From: Peltaster fructicola
Taxonomy: Eukaryota > Ascomycota > Dothideomycetes
DNA length: 64,000 nt
Reading direction: 5' to 3'
Assembly (NCBI GenBank): GCA_001592805.2
Contig: CP051139.1
Coordinates: 1,550,001 to 1,614,000, forward strand
The notes beneath the pieces are model-generated. The model was not told where the DNA came from, did no database searches, and was given only the letters and a program-made list of their open reading frames with translations. The position numbers and the translations under genes are program-made. Below are positions 36,101 to 47,335 of the stretch, one piece after another (the first letter of the stretch is position 1; every line of letters starts with the position of its first letter).

Positions 36101-36602
36101 GCTCTTCATCACAGAGAGTGACGAAGAGAGCGATGCTGAAGCCGATGCAGAGTTCTTCAGGCTTGAAGAAGAGCGCCGCCAGAAGATGCGAGGCGTGATC
36201 AGTAACGCCTTGCTCACACAAACCACTAAAGAGAAGGGACGCATGAACACAAAGCGTGTCGAGGAAGAGCCAGACAGCGACGAAGGCTCAGCATCAGATG
36301 ACACTGTCGATGAGGCCGTACCTGCGGTGCAGTCCAGGCGACCGTTATTTGAGGCACTGAGCAGCGACGAGTCCGACCTGGAAGATATTGATGGGTCTGC
36401 TGATGAGACGACGCAAGGCAATGATGCCAGCTCGTCAACTTCCGTCGATGCTGCTCACGCTTCCGCTCTCAAAACCATCTCGAATAATATCAGGATCGCC
36501 ACAAGAGAGGACGATGACGACGAGCTGCCTGTCATGAAGCAGCCCACTCGTCTTGCCACAAGGCGCGCAGGATTCGTACTCGATGATAGCGACTCCGAAT
36601 GA
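33147..36602 (+). CDS. TOF1: Tof1/Timeless-family replication fork protection protein
   Basis: Partner of Csm3 in the fork protection complex; stabilises stalled replication forks and supports the S-phase checkpoint and cohesion in the nucleus. A single 1,151-residue exon from ATG 33147. The N-terminal Timeless domain is clear: YVYSLVNAVGG near residue 13, DALATLKDIRRWL, and a helical run including PLTWPLEL and LPYLQLAQVDYKRAIL. A mid-protein segment (FSRFVTKFLNQSAVNTF, HRYFYRLAFKVERAVLLFR) is also typical. The last third is highly charged, with acidic clusters and basic nuclear-localisation-like runs (EKRKRTADGAEPKKRRRL), as usual for Tof1. The length is close to other filamentous fungi. The acidic tail produces a long antisense open frame, which I reject. 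Confidence 0.93.
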   Translation: MDVWTKSETVDPEVRAYVYSLVNAVGGRSTLDESYAIGDDALATLKDIRRWLLLYDEKTNRLDVKRVLAEANLVKGDLLEILAAWKDDAPEEGLRSKLALACLELLVPLTWPLELSEDKASLNTHRHLPYLQLAQVDYKRAILHHEGAPILRKVMRIALPCMAKPRSERSKRDEGTIMLMMFLLKHVVMINQPQYLPSQGDENDISRAAVIDAFHAQDVFSLLLTLGSGISDGYQDHDVEMLEILYHLLQGISPRKLFMRKEQVTSSDMLEFKELLNKEDALLSSFKKTAPTRHNRFGTMIWVKRDGQKLSTVSGQSTITSNGTVLQQMDTSKKWNRPKFKGRVAKEAEEQTTLETSVDLPDSSRAHLRAFIEDFLDSSFNPLFSSLRKAIERELDRVKDSNIKQYFFLMQWFLAADAARKSQVSDTADASAENQFAYIAAVLDQETFVLLNRSMQRATDEKDWRTLQSTLAAFTQILLTTQRMSESQSEEDQEIAENILNRIFYEEATHDRIATALRNYKQQGFVYLDCITECVHVFIRLLEQYSKHNVDMHIRSKRRARRKAQRANPSTADENADQEDAAEDEREAYRAVNERKFDFSRFVTKFLNQSAVNTFTEFMQYHAEMSAEQLKRCHRYFYRLAFKVERAVLLFRVDTLFLFHKLIRGPGGLPRSSSMYGDWETLIRQVFRKCVKWLSKETDGQGWREMCVVEMLFSKIPSTMFYLDNGYEVVVEKKAPRPPAALDFKAIVEDSQKIGIAVSIVLDKVKGDELRWIKEQLQKAIEERQAWQDAEAARLALVEPAVVETEEQSDPPQPPMIVLSPGSEERKLSLFKDKHLRLLMSTIGFDRLGIAEDVDAQWFVPSSLSVDQLKASLEQVQKAEFDPPSFDDGKSALDMIRNKTTILPRTSDDAPGFIEDDSEIGSNDEAMFPPNMREKRKRTADGAEPKKRRRLTKRDDEDESLSDIERRAELRRQREREKSAKIKSKLFITESDEESDAEADAEFFRLEEERRQKMRGVISNALLTQTTKEKGRMNTKRVEEEPDSDEGSASDDTVDEAVPAVQSRRPLFEALSSDESDLEDIDGSADETTQGNDASSSTSVDAAHASALKTISNNIRIATREDDDDELPVMKQPTRLATRRAGFVLDDSDSE

Positions 36603-37225
36603 GCATATACAGCCTTATCACGGTGTAGTAGCTCCAGCACAATGTATACGTCCTTATGACTTCGTCCAGAAGAACAGCTGGTTGAAGAGTCTGCGTGATA
36701 AGAATGTGCGCAGTGCCTAGTTGCAGAGTAGGTCGATCTGCCCTCCCATCAAGGCATAACGTTTAGCATCATGACAGTCGGCAGTTATCTGCATGAGATC
36801 GGGCACTAGTCACAGTTACATGCCAAGCTGTTTGATACATGGACACATTGGGTGTCTCACAAGCTGCAGCACATGCACCTCCCACGCCTTGACATCTCGA
36901 GCTGTGCTGCCTCTAGCCCGTCTGTGTCCGTCTTTGAGCCAGGACCACTGATAGTCAGCGCAGCCTCTCATCCTTCGCGCTCGAACGGGCTGGCTGCCTC
37001 ATCCCAAGCAAGTATCGTTCACCAGCCTGAAGAATACACCACAGTGACATAGAGATCGACGCAGTCGATAGCCCGCGACTACAGCGACACACAGACCCAT
37101 AGGACCTTGAAAGGATCAACGTGAAAACAGCACTTGTTATTGTGGTGAGGTCTTGATAAAGCAATCAGAACACAAGGGCAGGGAGTGAGCGCTTGGGGAA
37201 ACCTGGGCTTGGCACCAGCTCGGGC
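36603..37225. other. Intergenic, TOF1 3' side and YAK1 promoter
   Basis: 623 bp between two plus-strand genes. The open frame of YAK1 starts at a TTG (37193), slightly upstream of its first ATG. No independent gene is seen. Confidence 0.45.
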
Positions 37226-40066
37226 ATGGATGCTGGTCGCGAACTGTTCGACGTCAAGTCTGCCACGTCCCTCTCTACACTCACTCTCTCTTCATCGCCG
37301 CCGATCAACTCCTCCAAAAGTCTCACGCCTAGTACCGCCGGTCCTGCGGGCGACCGCGCCGCAGCAATGGACCACCACCTCCACCAACACAACAATGGCA
37401 TCGCTGCGTCAGTGCCGGTTGACAACGACGTTACAATGGAGGAGGATGTCGACCCATTCAACAAGCAGAAGTATGCGAGGCACTCGTCGCAATACATGCC
37501 CGACGCGAATACCAGTTCCACGACGCGATACTCACCCATGACCACTTCTCCGACAGCTTCCTACCTGTCGAGTCCGCCTCAGCAGGCGCAGCAACAGCAG
37601 CAGCAGACACAATATTCTTCCTACACCCCTCAGCAGTCAGCACGCCAATCACCGACACGCCAGAATCCTTATGCTACACCCAATGCTGCAACGTCAACAC
37701 CACAGCAGCGCTACTATGCCTCGCCAACATCATCACAATCAGCCCATGCGCAGCTGCCTCCATTGCAGAAGCCTACGAGCGCGATGTCGCCAGTCTCGTA
37801 CTACCCGCAATCAGCAACACAGCAGCTCAATGCTGCTTTCGGTCGGGATGCTCCTTTCGCCAATCCACAGCATACCACACAAGCACCACCACAGCCAGCT
37901 GCTGCTGATGTAGTGCCTCAGATGAAGAGAGTCCGCAACATTGCCGAGCTGGAACCAAGACTGAACGCTCAACCACCGTTTCGTCGAGCAAACCCGGAAG
38001 GCGGCTTCATCAGTCCACTACAAGCATTGACAACACACCTGCCTGCTACGTATCGCATATGTAACCCTGCCTTCCAATACGAGTCCTCCCGCAATCCACG
38101 ACGAGTCCTCACCAAACCGAGCAAAGGTGTCAAGAATGATGGCTATGACAATGAGGACAGCGATTACATCCTATACGTTAATGACATACTGGGTTCGGAG
38201 GAGACAAATCACAAGAACAGGTATCTCATCCTCGATGTGCTCGGTCAGGGAACATTCGGACAGGTTGTCAAATGTCAAAACTTGAAGACACAAGAGGTGG
38301 TCGCCGTGAAGGTTGTCAAGAACAAGACTGCATACTTCAACCAAAGCATGATGGAGGTATCTGTGCTTGATCTGCTCAATGGCAGGATGGACAAAAACGA
38401 TGATCACCATATCCTGCGCCTCAAGGATACGTTCATCCACAGACAACATCTCTGCTTGGTCTTCGAGCTGCTGTCTGTCAACTTGTATGAGCTGATCAAG
38501 CAGAATCAGTTTCGAGGATTGAGCACAACTCTGGTTCGTGTCTTTGCACAACAGCTCTTACATGCACTCTGCCTGCTGAGCAAGGCGAAACTCATCCATT
38601 GTGATTTAAAACCGGAGAATATCCTGTTGAAGAAGTATGCTCCACAAAGAGGGCCAGAAACCGTTCGCTAACTTGCTTTGTAGCCTCGAGAGCCCGATCA
38701 TCAAGATCATCGACTTTGGATCAGCATGCGATGAGCGCCAGACTGTATACACATACATCCAGTCACGGTTTTACCGCTCGCCAGAAGTGCTGATGGGACT
38801 GCCATACTCAGCAGCCATTGACATGTGGTCGTTGGGCTGCATTGTCGTCGAGCTCTTTCTTGGACTACCCCTTTTTCCCGGCAGTTCAGAGTACAACCAG
38901 GTCTCTAGGATAACTGAGATGCTCGGAAACCCGCCCATATGGATGCTTGAGAATGGTAAACAGTCTGGAGAGTTCTTTGAGAAAGTTCAGGATGAATTTG
39001 GCCGCAAAACGTATCGACTAAAGTCTATGGAGCAGTATTCGCGAGAACATGGCACCAAAGAGCAACCCAGCAAGAAATACTTCACCTCGACACGGCTACC
39101 CGACATCATCAGGAACTATCCAATGCCGCGGAAAGGCATGAAACAGAACGAAATCGAGCGAGGTATGTCGTGTGCTAGATAGCGGAACGCAGCTGACCTA
39201 TACTTCTAGAAATGCAAAACAGAGAAGCTTTCATTGACTTCGTCCACGGTTTGCTGAACATAAGCCCTCTTGAAAGATGGTCACCGCAGCAAGCTCGAAC
39301 ACATCCATTCATCACGCAGCAGAAATACACAGGACCTTTTCAGCCCAGGATGGACCTCAAGTCTGCATCACGATCGCCAGCACCAGGCGTACAACAACAG
39401 CAACAAGCTGAAGCCGTGTCGAGGCAACGTGCACAACAAGCACAGGCGCAGCACGCACAGCAAGCAGCCGCCAGTGCTGCATATGCGGCAAGTTTGCACA
39501 ACCTCACACCAGGATATCCAACAAGCCCAAGTGTGGTACAGACGCCGGCTTCGCACATGTATGGCGGTAGCATGTATTCACCAAGCCATCAGACTGCACC
39601 GCCTCCTTACCCTGCCAGTGTGCCAGCAGCATTTGGTCAACAAGTGCCTACCATACAGCAACCTCCACCAGTAGCTGCATCCGCAGGGTCAATGCATGCT
39701 TACACACAACAGCAAGCGGCTCAGCAGCCTACATTGTACGCACAGGCTACAACACGGGCAGGCAGACAACGAGCGACCACTATGGACAACAACGGCATAC
39801 CAGCAACGTTACAACGAGTGGTCAGTCATCTGGATCCGAATGCACCAATTCGTCTACAGCCGAGCCCAGCGTACTATCCTCCACCTTCAGATGGTCAGGA
39901 ACCGGTGGGTAATGTCGGTGGGCGTCGTCGCACGAGTCGTGCCAGGCAAGACGGCAATCGAAACTTCATCCGCGCACTCGAAGACCGTACACTCGAAGAG
40001 GGATGGAACGGCGAAGGTCATGACCCCGGCAATCCTGCATGGCATTCTACATATGGTGCTGTGTGA
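37226..40066 (+). CDS. YAK1: DYRK-family protein kinase Yak1
   Basis: A dual-specificity kinase acting in stress and nutrient (PKA/TOR-antagonistic) signalling. Exons 37226..38634, 38684..39162 and 39210..40066; introns 49 and 47 bp; 914 residues. The start is uncertain: ATG 37226 is the first in frame, but ATG 37367 (MDHHLHQHNNG) is a good alternative. The kinase domain spans about 331-665: GQGTFGQVV, VAVKVVKN, HCDLKPENILLKN (the last residue created by splicing), DFGSACDE, the autophosphorylated activation loop YTYIQSRFYRSPEV, and ERWSPQQARTHPFI. The downstream Yak1 signature GTKEQPSKKYF is present. Long Gln/Ser/Pro-rich disordered regions flank the domain on both sides, including short Q runs. 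Family call is certain. Confidence 0.93.
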
Positions 40067-40671
40067 GACCGTAAGAACACAATCTCCAACAAAAGGTGCA
40101 AGTCATCCATATTGCTGGAAGACTGAATATGATCATAGTAGCACCGCGACAACAACAGCAGCGACAACAACGACAATAGTTGCTCAAGCATCTTCAACAT
40201 GCTATCATAGCCGCCTCTCCAGCCACATATACCGCTCGTTACAAAGTGGCAATGCACCAAGCGTGTAGAAAAAGAGCAGTACGGCACATCTAGCACTGTC
40301 TTTGTGTCAGGACATACCGGAAACAGGGCCGAGTCGAGTGATGAGGCTTCGGCTGCAATCAGTCAAAGGCATAGAGTCGACGACATGTTATTGGAGCGCA
40401 GCATATATCTCGAGAGGTACGGCAATGGATGATACATTACTCCCTTTGTATATGAGTGTACGACATTAATATGAACAAAGCATGCGTCAAAAGGTGTTAT
40501 GGCGCCGCTCGTCGTTGTCGTCATCTGCTAACATATGTCACTCGGTATGTCATAAGTGATCAGCATGGGCGCTGAACGAGAGCATACTGGAGGTTTGGGT
40601 GCTCGAGATTGATATACCGCAACACATTGATGGTTCATCGATGTTGAAGGTCGGCGTGAGGCAGTATATGC
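40067..40671. other. Convergent 3' region, YAK1 / TAD2
   Basis: 605 bp between two converging stop codons. It should hold both 3'UTRs. A CAA/CAG-rich stretch near 40140-40200 follows the YAK1 stop, but I see no gene. Confidence 0.45.
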
Positions 40672-41637
40672 TCAAGTCTCGGCAGCCGCTTCAACTTTGG
40701 CAGCTGCAAGTGCGCGCGCAATGGCTGATGCTCCCTGGACTCGAGTGACTGGTGCATTGACAGGCAGTATGGCAGTCTTCAGCTCTCTGTTCTTCTTCGG
40801 CTTTGGCTCAGGTGCTACACGCGTTAGTTATGTGTTCGCCAGAGACATCGTCCACATACCCTTCTCGTTCTCCTGCACATAGAAACGACGTAGAAGCATG
40901 ATTGCCTCTTCTCTGAACAATCCGCCGTACACATTGAATGGTGGATCGACACCAGGATCCTGGTTGACTGTCATGACGCCACCAGTACCACCAAAGCGAT
41001 CGTTGAGACAGCCAAAGTAGACTGTACGGACGCCATACTGGCGCAATGCCGAAGCACACATGATACAAGGCTCGACTGTGACGTAGAGGTCGGTCTCCTT
41101 GAGTATTGACTGAGGATGAGTTGACATGATCTCGGCAAGAGCCACAAACTCTGCGTGTCTGGTTCCCTGTATTGTGTCAGTGAATGTGTCGTACATGATA
41201 CCGGCTCGACATACATTGAGTGTAGCGTTGGTTCCATTGATGCCACGGCCGATGATTTCACCATTGTGCACAAAGACACAGCCGACAGGAGTCTCATCAG
41301 ACCTCAGTGCCATCTCGGCCATCTCGATCGCCTTTCGCATGAAACCCTCATGGTACTCGCGATCTGGGACAGGACCGAACACCATTTCGTGTGATCCTTC
41401 GAGGCGGGAGAAGTTCAAGTGTGTTGTGTTCACACTGCCAATTGCTGTGATTGCAGGCTGCTCCCAGGCAAGAGAAGCGGCGAAAGTTTCGGAAAGGTAC
41501 TTCTGCGCATTTTCGTCGCTGAGGTCGAAGCAAGAGAAGGTGTAGGCCGGTGGTGAAGCTGCGGTCGAGGTGGTGGTCGCTTCCTCAGCCGCCTTCTTGG
41601 CGTACTTTCTAGCTTTGGCTTTGTCCTTGCGTGACAT
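40672..41637 (-). CDS. TAD2: tRNA-specific adenosine deaminase, catalytic subunit Tad2
   Basis: Catalytic subunit of the Tad2-Tad3 heterodimer that converts A34 to inosine in tRNA anticodons. Exons 41637..40860 and 40814..40672; 45-bp intron with an ATAACTAACG branch site; 306 residues. Splicing replaces the read-through ending by APEPKPKKNRELKT and a further roughly 30 residues, which fits fungal orthologues better. Zinc and catalytic motifs: TRHAEFVAL (His and the proton-shuttle Glu, about residue 163) and VEPCIMCASAL (two Cys, about 188). The N-terminus is Lys-rich (MSRKDKAKARKYAKKAA), followed by a roughly 80-residue extension before the deaminase fold, probably for tRNA binding or a lineage-specific extension. 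The adjacent Tad3 gene is not present. Confidence 0.92.
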
Positions 41638-42168
41638 AGTGCAGCAGGGACAGTGAGAGCGAGGTCTTTTCACAGTTATGATATGAGTATAGCTGCAACG
41701 AAACTCTGCTTTTTGACTTGATAACGAATGTGTAGAGAAGTAAGTGATGCAACTGTGAGTTGTGTTGTTTGGGTGCTCAAAAGGTGTTTGCAGCACACGT
41801 CATAACAAACGAGGACTATTTGCTTGCAGTCACTGCATTCACTGATCACGAACTCATATGTGATCAAGAACCATAAAGTGAATCTGCTTGACTTTATATG
41901 AATTGCATTTCTGTACACTAAATTGGATGCCACTTGCCAAGTAATCATGGTTTGCCTCCCAGAGGTGTCACAGCGGCTCGAATAGCCTGACCACAATCGA
42001 TCTGTCCGGAGCAGATATTGGCCATAAGGTGCTAACGTGAAAGCACAGCCATTCTCCAATAGTCGTCAACATGTTCCACCAACTCCGTCCGCTTCGCAAT
42101 ACAAAGGACAGGGGAAAAGAGAATCATTAGTATTGCTAGAAATCCATACGCTCATGCTGCTCGATGTT
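41638..42168. other. Intergenic, TAD2 promoter side
   Basis: 531 bp between two minus-strand genes: TAD2 promoter plus the 3'UTR of the membrane protein gene. Parts near 41840-41960 look AT-richer than the surroundings. No gene is supported. Confidence 0.45.
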
Positions 42169-44405
42169 TCAAGGAGCGCCATGCATCCATTGGCAGTGGC
42201 AGCTGCCTGCTACATCTCTCTTGTCCTTCATCGCGTCGTGGGAGTCGGTCTGCTCAAGGAAGAACATGATCGGCTGGCCTTGACTGTTTGGAACAGGGTT
42301 GTAGCCACCATCGTACAATATCTGGTACAGCTGGCAATAAGGCTGTGTGGTGACATTGGTCGGTCGTCGTTCTTCGAGTTTGACCATCAATGGATACGCT
42401 GATAACGCTTGATATGAGGGTTGTGCGTCTCGAGCTGTGACAACATCCCGATGGTCTTCGTAGATCGACTCTGCGATCCTTTGATTCCAGTAGGCCTCAA
42501 CATTCGTCGGTTTCTGTGTGATCACGGCCGAGCTCGCTGCACTTGTCGCGCTGGTCATGCTTGTGGCGCTTGTTGTAGTGACCCTTGTTTGTGTCGCCGC
42601 CGGCGTTGTGCTCATGACTGCCGGCCTCTGCACGTAGACAAGACCCTCCACAAAAGTACTGTTGAAGAAGCAAAACCAAGGCTGTTCTCCAGACATAGCA
42701 AGCTGTTTTCGCCGTGGCATCCAGTCCGGTAATGGTGTCCAGGGGAGAGACGGTGCGTTATCCCGCTTGCCGTTCTGGCTGTAAGAGAATGTGTTATTGG
42801 CTAGCACAACTACCTTGTCATAGGTGGACTGGAAAAGGTAAGCAGGACCAAGGTTCGGGTCGTCGTTGTCCATCACCGGGACTAGTGGAGCCCAATCCGT
42901 TCGCATAAACTGATACTGAGCGCCATAGGTGATTCGGGGATCCGCAGATGCGGCCAAGTAGGCGTTGAGAGCAGGAGATGCGGTGGGAGTGGCCGACGAT
43001 GCTGCAGGCGTGCCGACATTCATGACGATGGCAGGTGTGCTGCCCAAATTGCAATCCCATGCTGGGCGATGTGATGGTGTGGCGAGACAATCAGCTTGTG
43101 TGGCTTGTGCTGGGCCAAGTGTGAGTGCAAACACGCCGGACACTGGAGTTGGGCCAGAGGGCGCCGGGATGAGGCTGACGTCGTAAAGTGAGGTGTAATA
43201 GGTAGAGACCGCAATCCTTTCGGCATCTGAAGCTGAAGCAGCCCTGTGTCATCGTTAGCATGTGCGCGAAGAGGATACCAAACGAGAACATACTTTCGTG
43301 ATCGCGTGCCAGCCATGTAGCCCACGAGTGAGCCAACTAGGATAGCAAAGATAAATCCTATGCAGGCCAGAGCGATCAGGATCCAACCAAAGCGTATGCC
43401 ACAGCAGATCTTTGTCTTGCGTTTCTCCTTCCAGTTCTTTTCGTTCCACTTCTTCTCGACATTCAGAGAATCGTTTGATTCGTCTGGAGTGTGGGCGGAA
43501 CCGCTGTCAGACAGTAAAGGCGCACTTTGCTCTTGCAGTTGTGAAGCATCAGTCATAGATTGTCTAGACTGCCTTGACATCTGTTGATGCATGAGAGGCA
43601 TGCCAGGATCTGTGCCTTCGACCGGCGCTCGAGAATGAATGCCCTCTGGTATTGCTAGCAATGGAGCCTTCTCAGGCCCATCATCGGGATATCTCGAATA
43701 TGGCGGTAGCTGCTCAGCATGTCCGTACTCGCCGATGATATCCTGCTCTTCACCCTCAGGCCCTCTTACCCGTCGATAGTTCTGGCCCAGTCCAAAGCCG
43801 ACAGGGACTGGATTTGCTGCTGTTTCTTCGTCGTCGTCATCTTCACTGTCGGCGATACCTTGCGTGTACATGGCATAAGGATGCTGCGGCCCACCTCTCG
43901 AAGATAGACTCTGTCGACCGGGACGTGTTGTCGATGCAGAAGCTATGCTCGGTGTGCGTAATATTGTGCCCTGAGGGTACATTGTGTATGGATGACTTGG
44001 TCCAGCAGCACCGAGCCGAGGGCTGCTCGTGCCGGCATAATGGTGTGCAGAAGCAGAAGAGAGCGCCCTGGCGGCTAGACCAGGAGCATAGTTTGAGGAG
44101 CGCGTACTAGGTGTGCGCACAAGAGATGTGTCAGGATGGTCTTCAGCGCTGGAGAAGGGGTTGTCGTAAGAGCGTGATTTTCGTGTCGAACTTCTTCTGA
44201 AAGGGTCGGGAGAAAAGGTCATACGTGGATTCGATGCATAGTGTGCAGCAGCGGAGTGTATAGGCTCTGTTGAGTCATCATCTTGGTCGTTGTTCGGTCG
44301 GAAGCCGTCTGCCACGTCCAGCACTTCATATTCATCACTGAACACATTGGAGTACCGCTGTGTCGGCGTCAAGGGCTCCTCGTCTTCTCGGTTTCGGTCG
44401 TCCAT
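42169..44405 (-). CDS. Single-pass membrane protein of a fungal family (DUF7820-like)
   Basis: Exons 44405..43294 and 43243..42169 (50-bp intron), 728 residues. The N-terminal roughly 340 residues are disordered, Ser/Pro/acid-rich and probably cytoplasmic. They contain two copies of an HPYxMYxQG motif (HPYTMYPQG and HPYAMYTQG). One transmembrane helix (about 340-365) follows the basic stretch WKEKRKTKICCGIR. The roughly 360-residue C-terminal part is then extracytoplasmic, with N-glycosylation sequons (NNTF, NSTF, NVTT), a Ser/Thr/Ala-rich linker and conserved-looking blocks such as QPWFCFFNSTFVEG, YPLMVKLEERRP and QPYCQLYQIL. I remember this architecture from fungal proteins now filed under DUF7820; the label is tentative. 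The biochemical role is unknown. Confidence 0.75.
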
Positions 44406-45174
44406 TGTAATTGTCCTCTGCTGGTCTCAGCAAGGCCAGGACTGGCCCTGAAGGAAATAATGCAAAACACCGTCGCGGTCAGCGTGTCTCCTCTTGCAGC
44501 AGTCCTGCCCTCAGGGTTCCAGGGCAGTCTCTCGAATGTCCAGTAGTCGAGCGTGTGGGTGCCGCCGCCGCCGCCGTCCGGGCTGCTGAGAAGACGGTGT
44601 GCTGCTGGAAGTGAGGATACAGGCGAGTGTGGCTGAGCAGAACAAGCGATGCAGTGGTAGGAGACTTTGACAAAAGCGGAGGGCGAGTCGGACGGACGAC
44701 TGGCAGCTTAAAGCCCAAAAGTCGTGGTCCACACACTAGTCAACTGTGTCCAAGATAGTACCATGTTTCATGACCAACTCTGCGCGTCCATTGGCGACTG
44801 TTACGGCGTGCTGACTGCTGCAGATAAAGGTCTTACAGCATGTAGACAGATCCATGAAGCGAAGACACAGCACAGCAGCACGATATGGACCATTGATCAA
44901 AGTCTGGAATGTCTTCCACAAGGTTGCATCCATGAGGATAAGGGCAAGACGATCACTCGTATGATTGGTGCGCTTGATGACGAAGACGAGGAGGAACAGT
45001 GCACTATTGACCGATGGACGTCATTAATGAAGGGACAGCCATCTGTGAGGTTATGATATTGATCTGCAGGATCATTCACCGCGGCCATTATCTATATTTT
45101 TCTATCATTCAGCCAGAAGCTGTCTCGTTGACATATATACAGCAGCCCGCTCGGATTATGCTGGCCTCCATTTT
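44406..45174. other. Intergenic, membrane-protein promoter and HMGS 3' side
   Basis: 769 bp between two minus-strand genes. A GCC/GTC-rich patch around 44550-44590 could be part of the promoter or 5'UTR of the membrane protein gene. No coding frame here has a recognisable product. Confidence 0.45.
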
Positions 45175-46647
45175 CTATTGTCGAACCTCGTAATGCCTTC
45201 GGAACATGTCGTCAACGTTGGTGAGGTAGTAGGTGCCTGAAACAATGGTGTCCACGCTTCCTTGCGGCTGGTAGTTGGCCTTCAAGTGTGCCTTCTCTCG
45301 CATGTTGCACATCTCATCGTATGTCTCTGGTGGAACTGTCCGGCGTGCCGTCAGACGCTGCTGCAGATCGACCTTCTGTGTGAGTTCGGCAATGCTGCCC
45401 TTGACCTTGAGTGAAAACATCGAGCTGGCCAGGCCGGAACCGTAGGAGAAGATGGCAATGCGCTTGCCCTGCAGTGCCTCGGAGCCTACGTTGTCCAGCA
45501 ACGAGACGAGCGATCCATAGACAGATGCAGTGTACATGTTACCACACATGGTTGGGACCTGGATGGCTGGCTGCACGCGAGATGCGAATTTCTTCTTCGA
45601 CAGTGTAGTGAAGAACTTCTCGACGTTCTTGTCGCTCAGTGATTGCTCGTAGGTGAGATCCTTGATCTCTGCTGGTACATCCTTGAACAGCTCGTTTTCG
45701 CGATCTGTGAGATAGTCGTTGTACAGCAGTCGGCCGTAGCTCTTCGAGACGAGCTTGCAGGTTGGTGCGTGGAAGCACATGTAGTCAAATCGATCGAGTG
45801 GAGATTCTGTGGCGTGAACTCCGTTCGCGTGCCCGTTGCTTGCGCTCTTCAGCTTACTCTCGCGTGCGTTGTATGCCTTGTAGCAGGCATCAATGGCCTC
45901 AGTGTAGCACTTGACGGAGTAGTGTCCGTCGACCAGGGGATACTCGCTGGTAAGATCTGCCTTGTAGAAGTCGTAGACGTGCTGCATGTGCGAACCTCGG
46001 AGTCCTGGTTCAACAACAATGGGCGCGTTCGGTCCAACAAGCATAGCAACACAGCCAGCACCTCCGGTCGGGCGAGCAGCTCCCTTCTTGTACAAAGCAA
46101 TGTCACCAGCGATGACAATAGCGTCTCTTCCGTCCCACGCCGAGGACTCCACCCAGTTGACGGCATTAAACAAGGCGTTAGTGCCACCATAGCAGGCATT
46201 CACAGTGTCCACACCCTCGATGTTGGTGTTGTCTGGGAAGAGCTGCATGAGCACAGTCTTAACTGATTTCGACTTGTCCAAGAGAGTCTCAGTTCCAACT
46301 TCTAACCTTCCAATGTTCTTTGTGTCGATGTTGTATTTCTTAATCAGGGAGGACAGGGTGGTCAGAGCCATTGAGTAGATATCTGAGATGGGATCAGTTC
46401 TGGTGCTGCAGTTGCCCGGGAGGTCAACGAGACACACCTTCTCTGTCGTCACAGAAGCTCATCTTGGTTTGGCCAAGGCCAATTGTGTATTTGCCCGCGC
46501 TCACACCATCGAACTTCTCGAGTTCTGACTGATCGACGCACTGAGATAGCTATGAGCTGGGAGATTGTGGACAAGCATTGCTTGACTTACCTGGCTCGGG
46601 AAGTAGAGCTCAATGGCCTTGATACCGATATCCTGTGGTCGCTCCAT
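45175..46647 (-). CDS. ERG13: Hydroxymethylglutaryl-CoA synthase
   Basis: Condenses acetyl-CoA with acetoacetyl-CoA to HMG-CoA, the step before HMG-CoA reductase in sterol and isoprenoid synthesis. Exons 46647..46591, 46540..46438 and 46382..45175; introns 50 and 55 bp; 455 residues, the usual fungal size. Splicing yields an N-terminus [19 protein letters not shown], then [15 protein letters not shown], both strongly family-like. The active-site cysteine lies in [14 protein letters not shown] (about 118). Others are [49 protein letters not shown] and [16 protein letters not shown] short Ser/Asn/His-rich insertion ([15 protein letters not shown]) sits in the middle, as in other fungi. The cytosolic form is expected, since no targeting peptide is seen. 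It is a primary metabolic gene, not cluster-associated. Confidence 0.95.
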
Positions 46648-47335
46648 GATTGCGAATGCTGTTGCGGGTGGGGTGGACTTTTACACAAAGGCGGTATGAG
46701 GTTGGTAGACCTTGAGTTTGTGGTCCTTGTGAGAAAGATTTGACAATTGGAAGCTGAAGAGGTTGTGTCGTAGATGTAGATAGGGAGGGTGGAAGGTAGT
46801 GCTATGGGGAGTCTTCAGGTCGCGAGGAGATTGAGATCAAGTAACTGATCATGCCACTCCAGCAAGGCGGTGTCTATCGTACCATATCCTTTAATTTTGA
46901 ATTATCGTTCCATTCGAAAAATCAACGCTAAACAACAAGCTGCAGGACCATCGACAGGGTCAGGGTCCGAACTCAACGCAGCCAATCTCAACAATCAGAA
47001 GAGCCTCATCGCTGTGCGAGATATTATCGTGCCCTTCTAGCGACCGATAGCAGTGGACAACGCCAGTGAGCACAACCATGGCGAGGACGTAAGGATTGAG
47101 AGGTGTGATGCAGCATGACATGGCATGGTATTGCATAGAATTGTAGTGAATATATGTTGTACGTTTACCCGAGAGATAGCTCATTATCTGTGATCGCCAC
47201 GATGCGTGACAATTACGGCGAAGAAGGACGTATTAGACGTGAGTCTTGAAAGTCTTGTCGGATGCACATCGCTTTAGAGAAGACCTGACAGACGGGATAC
47301 TTTGGCCTCGTGCTGCAGCCTGATGTTCCATCTTG
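46648..47335. promoter_or_regulatory. HMG-CoA synthase promoter region
   Basis: 688 bp upstream of ERG13 and downstream of the next minus-strand gene. It includes an AT-rich patch around 46890-46930. I did not find an unambiguous sterol response element by eye. No gene is supported. Confidence 0.45.

Noticed and set aside
35747-36421. 224-codon minus-strand frame rich in Ser
   Set aside because: It is the mirror of the acidic GA-rich Tof1 tail; Glu/Asp/Arg codons read backwards give Ser/Leu runs. No independent features.
39390-39480. CAA/CAG-rich stretch as a microsatellite
   Set aside because: It is coding sequence for the Gln/Ala-rich tail of Yak1, with mixed codons rather than a pure repeat.
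45643-46266. 207-codon plus-strand frame
   Set aside because: Antisense to the conserved HMG-CoA synthase exon; translation has no family character.
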